A stretch of 64,000 nt of DNA from the NCBI GenBank assembly GCA_016125085.1, contig WGMM01000018.1, positions 62,001 to 126,000 of the forward strand. The letters are read 5' to 3'. The translations under genes and the position numbers were made by a program. Positions 46,601-57,265 of the stretch are shown here, in pieces (within the stretch, counting starts at the first letter, position 1; each line of letters opens with the position of its first letter). Under the pieces are notes generated by a model. That model was not told where the DNA came from, did no database searches, and saw only the letters and a program-made list of their open reading frames with translations. The stretch comes from a bacterium. GTDB lineage: Bacteria > Planctomycetota > Planctomycetia > Isosphaerales > Isosphaeraceae.

Positions 46601-47321
46601 ACACCCGGATCGCCCCTATTTCCTGGTTCTCGACAGCGACGGACGCGTGACCCATATCGATCTCACCAACCCGCTCAGCCCTACCGTCCGTTCCATCTCC
46701 CGGTCGATCGATTTCGCCACGTTCCGGCCCGATTCGGACGAGATCCTCATGATCCATGAAGGGTTCCGGAAGGTTAGCGTCTGGAACTTCCGCACCGGAC
46801 AGTGGGCAGCGACGCCTATCGTGTCAACTCCTCAGGCACCTTTCGTGATGGGCGAATTCGCCGGCTCGAAAGATTTGATCGCCCTGGCACACGTCGGTGG
46901 TCTGATCGAAATTCGCAGCCTCCGCGACGGATCGGTCCACAAGACGATCTATTTGCCCGAGATCGGCGATCGCCGTATTCGACAGATCGAATTCGCCGAC
47001 GGGATCGACCGGATGTTCGTCGCAATGGGTTTCGAGGACCTTTTTCTCCTTGACGTTCTGACCGGCAAAATCCTTCTGCACTGGGTTCTCGACGAACGCG
47101 AGATCATGAAAATCCAGCTTTCGCAGGACGGGCAATCGCTCTGGGTTCTCGAATCGCCGCCAGACGTCGATCGTGGCGAAAAGTTGATCATGCCTCTGCG
47201 GCGAATCCGCAGGTTATTCGCTCCCGGCGTCAAATCTGTAGACGATCGGTCCCGGGCGAATCCCGTGGTCGTGACCGATCCCTTCGGCGCCTTCCGAGCC
47301 TCTCAGGCACTTCAGAAATAA
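43668..47321 (+). CDS. membrane serine/threonine kinase with WD40-like repeats
   Basis: Protein of 1217 residues. Residues 1-145 form an acidic helical region. The kinase domain follows (about 148-425): Gly loop IGRGSYGIVY near 151, Lys in VALKMPR near 173, catalytic loop IVHGDIKPSNILL near 266 (HGD rather than HRD, Asp kept), and VTDFGNAS near 299. One membrane helix (VVASVMTASIVVIAALALA, about 443-462) separates it from a large outer part built of WD40-like blades (LCLAFDPAETRIYAGGSDGFLRIVD, LALSGDGLRLAVSDPTGVIRIFD and so on). The kinase is probably active. The overlapping start implies coupling with the sigma factor. The product converges by 10 bases with the M50-like gene. Confidence 0.92.
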   Translation: MEESSRERLNLPSENRPDPEDGEFDSESPDSGLSESPDDLAEMIGQNDPIRLMANLDHFLEICRSIEDTPSSLLDDSLFEDAIEPGDPDLADDLDDLRKSLRVLSYFAAVSEDGTGNGTFVDSTGFGFGSQADHSDGPVFVKGRFVLRHPIGRGSYGIVYRAFDLVTQREVALKMPRPELRGIRTVMKRFYREGTSIGKVTHPGLVPLLDMGQDDGTPYLVTRLVNGPNLEQWLDQSNHQLPIHVAARWGEQLAEAVDHLHKKSIVHGDIKPSNILLEHPYEEEILELQPDLLAIRVTDFGNASIVRTASPDAPEKVQGTLCYMAPEQLSPEFRTDVRSDIYAICAVIYEMIAGRPVFETSETRSFEMAIRDEQPVPLRKLRSDTPYALQAIVMKGLSKNPEDRYRSAGELQRDLNASRNLRTPEVLRNHKIRQLAMWLRRNHVVASVMTASIVVIAALALARSYENRVQKRLSLRREAMAWWSSYVDEIDVAKRYLRMNSPRQARAILTGLSKWPDDLHRTDDPREFSWHYLNQINRDRSRKIAGIPDKIYHLCLAFDPAETRIYAGGSDGFLRIVDLDSEKVVSERKIQEGPIQSLALSGDGLRLAVSDPTGVIRIFDTTTYETLDELTHHKEEVTGLAFALDSTLLVSVSIDGYLGTYELKSRSLRFFVSGLPSQDTEPRFAKLGLTILPDGNRVAVAQSNTRIRIFDLTTGEVLKGMPGHFGEVHQIATTTDGKWIVSTGSDLTLAFWDARTLTLRNQVTVGAKFGYVKPPIGKVTKVRKVRSLTSITDSDGQSLVAVDTAEHNIKIYEIPTGIELGQLPGNYASVIAMTWLPKHRKLIAATSDYVMRVWDAPFLEQSIHSDSFELGRGSDGVEKAYFIDVDHEGEDSWEGGQEIQCVRYDPTDFRIERTASAAKGKFWASTAKRIDPQNSRVEVEIRFANAIDATRHPSQNIEWKLVESHEVTSRRAAPSIDGHPDRPYFLVLDSDGRVTHIDLTNPLSPTVRSISRSIDFATFRPDSDEILMIHEGFRKVSVWNFRTGQWAATPIVSTPQAPFVMGEFAGSKDLIALAHVGGLIEIRSLRDGSVHKTIYLPEIGDRRIRQIEFADGIDRMFVAMGFEDLFLLDVLTGKILLHWVLDEREIMKIQLSQDGQSLWVLESPPDVDRGEKLIMPLRRIRRLFAPGVKSVDDRSRANPVVVTDPFGAFRASQALQK

Positions 47322-48112
47322 AGCCGGACTTCGTTGTTCGGTGACGGTTCGACCTGCTGCCATACACCGTCAGCGGTCTGGGTGAGAGTGATCGTGCGGC
47401 CGTCTTCGGGCTCGTCCTCGTTCATGCTCTCGTCATCGATCGTCCGGGCTTCGTTGATCTTTTTCCCGATGACCAGGAGGAACGTCGAGAATCGGCCGAT
47501 CAGGTAGAGCGCGATCCCGGCTGCTGCGATTCCGTAAAACCCCTGGATGAGGGCCCAGAAGAACACACCTGCCGCCGTCGCCTGATTGATGAACCCGGCG
47601 ATCTGGAAGGCCTGCTCTTCCGGGTAGCGCAATTTCAGAATCAGCCTCAGAAGGCGTGCCCCATCCAGCGGGAATACCGGCAAAAGGCTGATCGCTCCCA
47701 TGCCGATTTGAATCCTGGCCCACTGCCCGAACCATTCCGGCTGTCGGCCGAGCGGGCCATCGAAGCTCAGCAGCATGGCCGCACCCAGGGCCGCATTCGC
47801 CAACGGCCCGGACACAGTCAACTTCATGTCCGCCGGAATGCTCATCGGAGACCGGAACAGTCTGGTCGTCGACCAGAAAGGATATAAAGTCACCGCCTCG
47901 GGCAACTCACCTGCCAGATTCGCCGCCGCGATATGCCCTGCCGCATGCACCAGAGCCGCGGCCCAGATTCCGACACAAAACAGGATCGACTCCGATCGGC
48001 CCGTGAAGAGGACGATAAGCAGCACGAATGCAAGCGTGGATGCATGCAGGTAAAGACTGCCAAGACGCGACACATTCGCGATTCGCCAACGTCGCAGAAG
48101 TAGCGGAGCCAT
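47312..48112 (-). CDS. M50 family membrane protein with altered zinc motif (HAAGH)
   Basis: Site-2-protease-like membrane protein of 266 residues. Helices include AFVLLIVLFTG, LFCVGIWAAALVHAAGH, LTVSGPLANAALGAAML, the GAISLLPVFPLDGARLLRLILK segment and LIQGFYGIAAAGIALYLIG. The HExxH zinc motif reads His56-Ala-Ala-Gly-His60, so both zinc histidines and the distant Asp150 (PLDG) remain, but the catalytic Glu is Ala. Hence it should bind metal without cutting. A GPLAN motif before a helix is standard for the family. The start is uncertain; the ATG at 48112 opens just before the membrane core, although the frame extends to 48310. The 3' end overlaps the kinase gene by 10 bases. Confidence 0.82.
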   Translation of the reverse strand: MAPLLLRRWRIANVSRLGSLYLHASTLAFVLLIVLFTGRSESILFCVGIWAAALVHAAGHIAAANLAGELPEAVTLYPFWSTTRLFRSPMSIPADMKLTVSGPLANAALGAAMLLSFDGPLGRQPEWFGQWARIQIGMGAISLLPVFPLDGARLLRLILKLRYPEEQAFQIAGFINQATAAGVFFWALIQGFYGIAAAGIALYLIGRFSTFLLVIGKKINEARTIDDESMNEDEPEDGRTITLTQTADGVWQQVEPSPNNEVRLYF

Positions 48113-48423
48113 AAGGTTGCTTGCGATCTGGTTGCCAGGGCGATGACCGGAAATCTCTCGGCTGGACGACGCGGCCGAGGTATCGGCCTTCACCTCCGTC
48201 GGGCTGTTGAGCAGCTTCCCGAGTGACTGAGCGGCACGGCATGCATCCCGAGTGCCGGCGCTGCTGCATTGTAATGATATGGCCCGTAAAACCGTCAATC
48301 TCAAGACCATATTCGAGCTGTCGAAGCCGATGCGGGCGATCGCGATGTGTTAGGTTTGCGACAGCCGAATTTCTCGGCATGAATGAACGAGTCACCCCCG
48401 CGCAGGACAGGGATCGGACGACG

Positions 48424-49191
48424 ATGCCTCACAAAATCGCCCGATATGGCTGGATTCGGGATCTGCCCGATCCACGCGACACGTTTCTGGCCATGCCTTC
48501 GCCCGCTGTGGCCGCCCAGTTCCCCTCGTCTGTCGATCTGAGGGGCCAGTTCCCGGCGGTTTACGATCAGGGCCAGCTCGGCAGCTGTACGGCAAACGCC
48601 CTGGCCGGAGCGATCGAATACCAGCTCGGCCGGGAAAAGCTCGACTCGGTCTTCACCCCCTCCCGGCTCTACATCTATTACTACGAACGTGCGGAGCGGG
48701 GCACCATCCCGTTCGACAGCGGCGCCTCGATTCGTGAAGGCATTCAGGCCGTTTCGAATCAGGGATATCCGCCGGAACCGGTATGGCCCTACGATCCCGC
48801 CCAGTTCGCTGTCACGCCCGACACCCAGGCCCAGGCGGCCGCGACTGGCCATAAGGTCTTTCAGGCCTTCTGCCTGCAGCAGAATCTGGACCATATCCGC
48901 AGCAGCCTTGCCGATCAGGAGCCCGTCGTCTTCGGCATGACGGTCTTCGAATCGTTCGAAAGCCCCGCTGTCGAGGCTTCGGGCATCGTTCCGATGCCTT
49001 CACCGGCCGAAGCCTCCGTCGGCGGCCATGCCATGGTGATCGTCGGTTACGACGACTCCGCCGGATCCTTCTGGGTGCGCAACAGCTGGGGAGAGTCCTG
49101 GGGCATCGGCGGCTATTGCCGCATTCCCTATGACTATCTCACGAACGCTCAACTGGCCGCCGATTTCTGGACGCTTCGCACGCTCGACTGA
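48424..49191 (+). CDS. papain-like (C1A) cysteine protease
   Basis: Protease of 255 residues with a complete C1 active site: Gln49 (oxyanion) and Cys55 in YDQGQLGSCTANALAG, His202 in GGHAMVIVGYDD, and Asn220 in VRNSWGESWG. The N-terminal KIARYGWIRDLPDPRD is typical of the short bacterial C1A proteases that lack a long inhibitory propeptide. There is no signal peptide, so it may act in the cytoplasm or be exported by an unknown route. The ATG at 48424 is preferred; an ATG at 48379 would add 15 residues. It lies on the opposite strand from the M50-like gene and next to a secreted Pro-rich protein gene (60 bases downstream). Confidence 0.93.
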   Translation: MPHKIARYGWIRDLPDPRDTFLAMPSPAVAAQFPSSVDLRGQFPAVYDQGQLGSCTANALAGAIEYQLGREKLDSVFTPSRLYIYYYERAERGTIPFDSGASIREGIQAVSNQGYPPEPVWPYDPAQFAVTPDTQAQAAATGHKVFQAFCLQQNLDHIRSSLADQEPVVFGMTVFESFESPAVEASGIVPMPSPAEASVGGHAMVIVGYDDSAGSFWVRNSWGESWGIGGYCRIPYDYLTNAQLAADFWTLRTLD

Positions 49192-49251
49192 GCGTCGACG
49201 GCGCAACGGCAGCTTCGAACATCCGATTCTCGAACTCAGGGGCTCGTCAAA

Positions 49252-49860
49252 ATGCGACACGTGCGACTTTCGTTGACGGCACTGCTCGTCCTGACGCTCT
49301 CCGCATTCTCCGTGACGCAGGCAGGCGAACTCTCCGCCCAGGAAGCCTCCGCGATCGAACGCTCCGCCCAGCGAATCGGCGAAACGGTCGTCGATCAGGG
49401 CCACTCCGCAGCGGATGTCCGCAGAGTCGTAACCTTTTACGTTCGGGGCGAAGTCGCCAAGGCCATCAATCACGACATGCCCGAAGCGCCCCTGCCCGCA
49501 TCCGAAGAAGGTCAGGTAAGTTCGATCGTCGACAAGGTCATGGCCAGCCTGCACCTGGTCGACCCCGTGAACCCTTCGCCCGCACCCGTGCCTCAGCCCA
49601 AGCCGGAAACGCCGGTCAATCCGGTCAAACCCGCTGCTCAACCCGGCCAGCAGCCTGGTCCCGGGTTTCAGCCAGTGATCGTCTGGGTCGTTCAGCCGGC
49701 CATGCAGCCGATGCCTGCCCCCGTAATATCGCCCGTTCCCATGCCTGTCGGTCCGCCAGCCTTCGCCCCCCTGCCCGGCTGGCCCGGTGGCGCGCCCACC
49801 ATCCACATCAAGCAGGGGTGGTTCGGCCACCCCGACAAGGTCTGGTATTCCCGGCATTGA
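49252..49860 (+). CDS. secreted Pro-rich protein of unknown function
   Basis: Protein of 202 residues with a clear signal peptide (SLTALLVLTLSAFSVTQAG, about 1-25). A helical domain follows (about 28-100), then a Pro/Val/Met-rich segment (PVNPSPAPVPQPKP and similar) and a short terminal patch, HIKQGWFGHPDKVWYSRH. The composition suggests a surface-exposed or wall-associated linker protein. It follows the C1 protease gene by 60 bases and ends before a good terminator, so the two form one unit. AGGGG precedes the start. I know no family for it. Confidence 0.82.
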   Translation: MRHVRLSLTALLVLTLSAFSVTQAGELSAQEASAIERSAQRIGETVVDQGHSAADVRRVVTFYVRGEVAKAINHDMPEAPLPASEEGQVSSIVDKVMASLHLVDPVNPSPAPVPQPKPETPVNPVKPAAQPGQQPGPGFQPVIVWVVQPAMQPMPAPVISPVPMPVGPPAFAPLPGWPGGAPTIHIKQGWFGHPDKVWYSRH

Positions 49861-49932
49861 TCGGACAAGTTCGAGACTGACGTTCGCCCCGTGACGACGT
49901 CGTCGGATCGATGTGAGTCTTTCTTGAATGCT

Positions 49933-49965
49933 TCGCCGCACAAGATGTTGCGGCGATTTTTCTTT
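49933..49965 (+). terminator. rho-independent terminator
   Basis: TCGCCGCA (49933-49940) and TGCGGCGA (49949-49956) form an 8-bp stem with an 8-base loop, followed by TTTTTCTTT. It ends the protease/Pro-rich unit 73 bases after the stop. The remaining bases up to 50147 show no further feature. Confidence 0.85.
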
Positions 49966-50147
49966 AGCCGGTTACGAAAAACTGGAATCAGGAAGCCGAG
50001 CCCGCCCCGGCGCGAATCTCCGGAACTTCAGGAAAATTGTGTCGAATATTCCGGGGCTGTGCGTGTAACTCAGAGATAAGGCATTCGGATCTTTCGATGC
50101 TTGGCCGGCCTCGTTCGCGAGCGTCTGTCCTTTCGTCATGTAGAGCG

Positions 50148-50825
50148 ATGCCGGTTCCTGATTTGCCCCGGCGGCTTGCCTGGAGGTTCGGAGCGTTGCG
50201 ATTCCCTGAAACCGATCCTGGACTTCTGATCCGCCTGAAGGATTCGGCGGATCAGCTTGCCTGGTCCGAATTCGTCGATCTCTATCGACCGGCGCTCGTG
50301 CATTTCGCACGCCGCCGCGGGCTTCAGGAAAGCGATGCCGAAGACCTCGCCCAGAGCGTACTGCTGGCCGTGGCCCAGTCCGTCGATGCCTGGCGGCACG
50401 ACGAGACCCGGGCCCGATTCAGCACCTGGCTGCACACGGTCGCGAACCGGCTTGCCATCGATGCCTTTCGAAAGAAGGCCCGGGCTTATGTTTCCGGCGG
50501 TACTTCATTGCTCGAACTCATCGCCCGTCAGCCTGATCCCGGCGAAGATTCACGGATCCTGGGCGATGAGCTGCGCCGCCAGATCTTCCGCCGTGCCGCC
50601 GCCGACGCTCGCCAGGAATTCGCCGCCGACGCCTGGGATGCCTTCCGCCTGACCGCCATCGACGGCCTGCCCGCTGCCGAAGCTGCCCTGCGGATCGGCA
50701 AAACCGCTGGTGCCGTGTATGCCGCCAAGGCACGCGTCATGCGACGTATTTCACAGCGTATTCGCGAGCTGGAAGAGTTCACAGGTGAAATCGCCGTGCC
50801 CAGCGGCCACTTTTCCGAACCTTGA
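50148..50825 (+). CDS. RNA polymerase sigma-70 factor, ECF type
   Basis: Sigma factor of about 225 residues. Region 2 is clear (SADQLAWSEFVDLYRPALVHFARRRGLQESDAEDLAQSVLLAVAQSV and RFSTWLHTVANRLAIDAFRKKAR), followed by a linker and region 4 (AFRLTAIDGLPAAEAALRIGKTAGAVYAAKARVMRRISQRI). The ATG at 50148 fits the usual start of planctomycete relatives; earlier in-frame ATGs (50097, 50037) lack family sequence. The following gene, 42 bases on, encodes a kinase whose N-terminus is an anti-sigma-type zinc finger, so this pair is a sigma/anti-sigma unit with kinase activity attached. Confidence 0.92.
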   Translation: MPVPDLPRRLAWRFGALRFPETDPGLLIRLKDSADQLAWSEFVDLYRPALVHFARRRGLQESDAEDLAQSVLLAVAQSVDAWRHDETRARFSTWLHTVANRLAIDAFRKKARAYVSGGTSLLELIARQPDPGEDSRILGDELRRQIFRRAAADARQEFAADAWDAFRLTAIDGLPAAEAALRIGKTAGAVYAAKARVMRRISQRIRELEEFTGEIAVPSGHFSEP

Positions 50826-50867
50826 GTCGAGCTTTCGTCTCGTTCCACCCGTACCGGAGTTCGTTCG

Positions 50868-54074
<3,207 letters not shown>

Positions 54075-54112
54075 CGAGTCGAATCGTCCGCAGCTTTTCG
54101 AATTCCCTCTAC

Positions 54113-54143
54113 GAAGCGTGCCGCGCGAGAGCCGGCACGCTTC
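54113..54143. terminator. shared hairpin between kinase and xseA genes
   Basis: GAAGCGTGCCG (54113-54123) and CGGCACGCTTC (54133-54143) form a perfect 11-bp stem with a 9-base loop. It lies between the converging kinase and xseA genes. Neither side has a clear T tract, so termination may be partial. Confidence 0.6.
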
Positions 54144-54161
54144 TTCGCATGGTCAGACCGG

Positions 54162-55406
54162 TCAGCCGTTTCGCGGCTCTTTGGCTTCCACCGTGCTGAG
54201 CAGCCGGCCGTCGGGCAGTTCGGTCCAGATTTGAGATCCCGATTCGATTTGGCCGACACTGCGTATCACGGATCCATCCACGCTCTGAACCGTTACGCTG
54301 TAGCCACGTGAGAGCACTTTCAGCGGGCTGAGCGAATCGAGGACGGCGATTTGTCTTTCGAAATCGGCATTGCATTTCGCCAGCTTTTTCACCACGGCGT
54401 TTTTCAGCCGCATTTCCGCGCGGGCGACGTCGTTTTTGGCCCGGTCGGTGATTTTCGAACCGGCCGCGATCAAGCGCCTGTCGGCCTGATCGATCGCCCG
54501 TTCGACACGGTGCAATTGCAGGTTTACGGCCGCTTCCGCACGCGATCTCAAGCTTTCGAGCGTCGCATCGACTTCGATCCGGTTCGGGAAGATCATCGTC
54601 GCGGCGTGCGTCGGCGTGGCGGCCCGCAGGTCAGCCACAAGGTCGCTCACGGAAGTGTCCACCTCGTGACCCACGGCACTCACGACCGGCACCGGCGAGG
54701 CCGCGATGGCCCTGGCCAGGTTTTCGTCGTTGAAGCACCAGAGATCCTCACGGCTGCCGCCGCCGCGGGTGATCACGATCACGCTGAGGCCGGCGATGCC
54801 CCGCGCCAGCCGCATGGCCTCGGTCAGCTTTCCGCCGGCACTGTCGCCCTGCACCGGCGTGTCAATCACCAGAATTTCGGCCAGCGGCCAGCGATCGCGT
54901 GCCACGCGCCAGAAGTCGCGCAGGGCCGCGCCTGAGGCGCTTGAGATCACGGCCACGCGGCCCGGAATTCGCGGCAGCGGCCGTTTGCGGGCATCGTCGA
55001 AGAGCCCCTCGGCTCGCAGGCGGTCGCAAATCTGCCGAAAGGCCAGGTCCAGCGACCCCTGCCCGACCGGCTCGATCCTGTCCACAATCAGGCTGTAGGT
55101 GCCCGTCGGCGGATACAGCTCGATTTTGCCGTAAGCGATGACTTTCAGGCCGTCTTCGAGCTGGAAACGGACCTTGGCGAGATTCGACTTCCAGATCGTG
55201 GCGTTCAGGGAGCATTCGAACTGCTCGTCCTTGAGCTTCGTATAGAGGTGGCCGCTTCGGTGGGGTTTGCAGCCGGAAATCTCGCCCTCGACGGCGACGC
55301 GCCCGAAGCCGGCTTCCAGTTGCCGCTTGATGCGCATCGTGACTTGCCCGACCGTCTCGACCGGCACCGCTTCACGAATGGTCGACCCGCGCGTGGCGTA
55401 GGACAT
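54162..55406 (-). CDS. xseA: exodeoxyribonuclease VII large subunit
   Basis: Subunit of the nuclease that digests single-stranded DNA in both directions; 414 residues, in the usual range of 400-460. An OB-fold domain (VTMRIKRQLEAGFGRVAVEGEISGCKPHRSGHLYTKLKDE) is followed by the catalytic domain with GRVAVISSASGAALRDF, VIDTPVQGDSA, VIVITRGGGSREDLWCFNDENLARAIAASPVPVVSAVGHE and RAATPTHAA, and then a coiled-coil rich C-terminus. The small subunit gene xseB is not adjacent and must be elsewhere. The gene converges with the kinase gene and runs with the methyltransferase gene on the same strand, 36 bases downstream of it. Confidence 0.96.
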   Translation of the reverse strand: MSYATRGSTIREAVPVETVGQVTMRIKRQLEAGFGRVAVEGEISGCKPHRSGHLYTKLKDEQFECSLNATIWKSNLAKVRFQLEDGLKVIAYGKIELYPPTGTYSLIVDRIEPVGQGSLDLAFRQICDRLRAEGLFDDARKRPLPRIPGRVAVISSASGAALRDFWRVARDRWPLAEILVIDTPVQGDSAGGKLTEAMRLARGIAGLSVIVITRGGGSREDLWCFNDENLARAIAASPVPVVSAVGHEVDTSVSDLVADLRAATPTHAATMIFPNRIEVDATLESLRSRAEAAVNLQLHRVERAIDQADRRLIAAGSKITDRAKNDVARAEMRLKNAVVKKLAKCNADFERQIAVLDSLSPLKVLSRGYSVTVQSVDGSVIRSVGQIESGSQIWTELPDGRLLSTVEAKEPRNG

Positions 55407-55442
55407 GCTTGGTTTCCCGCTCGATTCGGTTCAGTTCGTTCG

Positions 55443-56123
55443 TCAGCCCGGCCGCTTCCAGACGAGTGTCCAGTGCCTGTCGGACGTCATGCCCACACTG
55501 CTGGCCGGCAGGCCCAGCGGGCGAATGATTTCCTGCACCTCGCCGACCGTCACCGCGGACAACAGGCTTTCCGCCAGAAACCTGCGGGCGATCGGCGCTT
55601 CATTGCCGGCATATCGTTCGACGATCGCATCGAGTCGTCCCTGATCGACCGGCCGGACGAGGTCGCGCACGAACAGGGTTCCGCCCGGCGCCACCAGTCG
55701 CACCATTTCGCGCAGGATCGTTTCCGGCTCGCGAATGTGGTGCACGATGGAATTCGAGATTACGGCCTCGAACTGGCCATCGGCGAAGGGCATCGCCTTG
55801 GCGTCGCACTGCCGTAGTTCGATCCTGCCCGACAGACGGAATTCCTCGACGTTCCGGTGGCCGACCTCGAGCATGTGCCCGGCGCCGTCCACACCCATGA
55901 TCTTCGCCCGGCGGTCAGCGGCGGCCAGCACTATCGGGATCAGGGCCGTGCCCGTTCCGACGTCGATCACCGTGCCTCCGCGCGAATTGCCGTGTTCCGC
56001 GAGAAAATCGGCCACGAAGCGGGCATTGACCACGTTGTGGTCCATGGCGTCGTAGCCGGCGGCCTCATCGGCCGTGTCCATCATCTCTTCTTCCGGAACG
56101 CGTTTCAGTTCGCTTTTCGTCAT
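55443..56123 (-). CDS. class I SAM-dependent methyltransferase
   Basis: Methyltransferase of 226 residues. The SAM-binding loop is VIDVGTGTALIPIVLAAA (motif I), with GVDGAGHMLEVG for the ribose contact, CDAKAMPFADGQFEAVISNSIVHHI as motif II/III, and MVRLVAPGGTLFVRDLVRP following, as in UbiE/type-11 enzymes. The acceptor is unknown. The ATG at 56123 is chosen because AGGACAGG stands directly upstream; the frame is open to 56174. It lies 36 bases upstream of xseA on the same strand and divergent from the LOG gene, whose promoter region it shares (about 190 bases). Confidence 0.9.
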   Translation of the reverse strand: MTKSELKRVPEEEMMDTADEAAGYDAMDHNVVNARFVADFLAEHGNSRGGTVIDVGTGTALIPIVLAAADRRAKIMGVDGAGHMLEVGHRNVEEFRLSGRIELRQCDAKAMPFADGQFEAVISNSIVHHIREPETILREMVRLVAPGGTLFVRDLVRPVDQGRLDAIVERYAGNEAPIARRFLAESLLSAVTVGEVQEIIRPLGLPASSVGMTSDRHWTLVWKRPG

Positions 56124-56313
56124 GCCTGTCCTGTCGAATTCATGCTGCCCGCCGAGATCCGCCGAAGCCACCATCCACTTGCCGGCCCGGTGTCCGAACC
56201 GAATCCTGTGCGAACCCGAAACCGAAGCCCGTGTACTTTCGTCATCGTGCTGGCGACTATACTATCAGAGATCCGTTCGAATCGCACGAACGACACCAGG
56301 ACAGGGAACAGCA

Positions 56314-57198
56314 ATGGCCGACAGATCCCAGTATCCGCACGACAGCTCGATTCGGGACACGAACCCCGACCTGATCGCGGCTCTTCACAGGCGAGTTCAC
56401 ACTCACGACGAGGAACTGCTCAACAGGTCCGTCCCTCCTGTGCCCCGGCCCCTGGCACCGGAACTTTCCTACTTCACTCGGACCGATTCGTGGCGCATCA
56501 TGAAGATGCAGAGCGAACTGATCATGGGCATGGACCGCCTGGCCGATGTCGGGGCCAGCATCGCCATTTTCGGATCCGCCCGGCTGAAGGAAGACGATCC
56601 TGACTACATTGCCGCCCGTGCCCTCGGCCGCATGATGGCCGAATCGGGCTTCGCCGTAATTACGGGCGGCGGCCCGGGAATCATGGAAGCTGCCAACCGT
56701 GGCGCGATGGATGCCAGGGGCGTCTCCATCGGCTGCAATATCGAGCTGCCCTTCGAGCAGGCGCCTAATCCGTATCTCACGCGATCGCTGGACTTTCAGT
56801 ATTTCTTCGTCCGCAAGACGATGTTCATCAAGTATGCCAACGGGTTCGTGATCTTCCCCGGCGGTTTCGGCACGCTTGACGAACTCTTCGAAGCCCTCAC
56901 CCTGGTGCAGACGCTCAAGATCCAGCGGTTTCCGATTATCCTCTACAATCGTGAGTTCTGGTCGAAGGCCCTGGACTTCATCCACGAAACGCTCATCGAA
57001 CGAGGGCTGATCTCGCCGGAAGATCTGAACCTGCTCGTCGTGTGCGACGATCTCGAGGAAATCCGCAAGACCGTCATCGACTGCTACCAGAACCGCTGCT
57101 GGGTCACCTGGAAACGCTCCGAAGGTGCCTCCGAGCATTCCGACCCGCCGGGTGCCCCGGCCACGGCCGTCGACCCCGCCAAGGCCGACGCCCAGTGA
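56314..57198 (+). CDS. LOG family (TIGR00730) protein
   Basis: Protein of 294 residues of the lysine-decarboxylase-like fold. The family motifs GGGPGIMEAANRGA and FPGGFGTLDELFEALTLVQ are complete, matching the PGGxGTxxE signature of cytokinin riboside 5'-monophosphate phosphoribohydrolases. The bacterial members remove ribose-phosphate from nucleotides such as AMP derivatives; the role in this organism is not known. The N-terminal 80 residues are an extension longer than in the minimal 180-residue enzymes. The ATG at 56314 is supported by AGGGA upstream; the frame is open from 56074 but overlaps the divergent gene. A good -10 box (TATACT, 56258-56263) lies upstream with a weak -35. Confidence 0.93.
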   Translation: MADRSQYPHDSSIRDTNPDLIAALHRRVHTHDEELLNRSVPPVPRPLAPELSYFTRTDSWRIMKMQSELIMGMDRLADVGASIAIFGSARLKEDDPDYIAARALGRMMAESGFAVITGGGPGIMEAANRGAMDARGVSIGCNIELPFEQAPNPYLTRSLDFQYFFVRKTMFIKYANGFVIFPGGFGTLDELFEALTLVQTLKIQRFPIILYNREFWSKALDFIHETLIERGLISPEDLNLLVVCDDLEEIRKTVIDCYQNRCWVTWKRSEGASEHSDPPGAPATAVDPAKADAQ

Positions 57199-57265
57199 CT
57201 GACTGCCCGCCACATCCTTCGACCGCATCGTATTCGATCAAGTTCTCGCCGGAGTCCTGAAGCAC

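Noticed and set aside
45327..46757. 476-residue minus-strand frame inside the WD40 kinase gene
   Set aside because: The plus strand encodes regular WD40-like blades continuous with a kinase. The antisense frame is a by-product.
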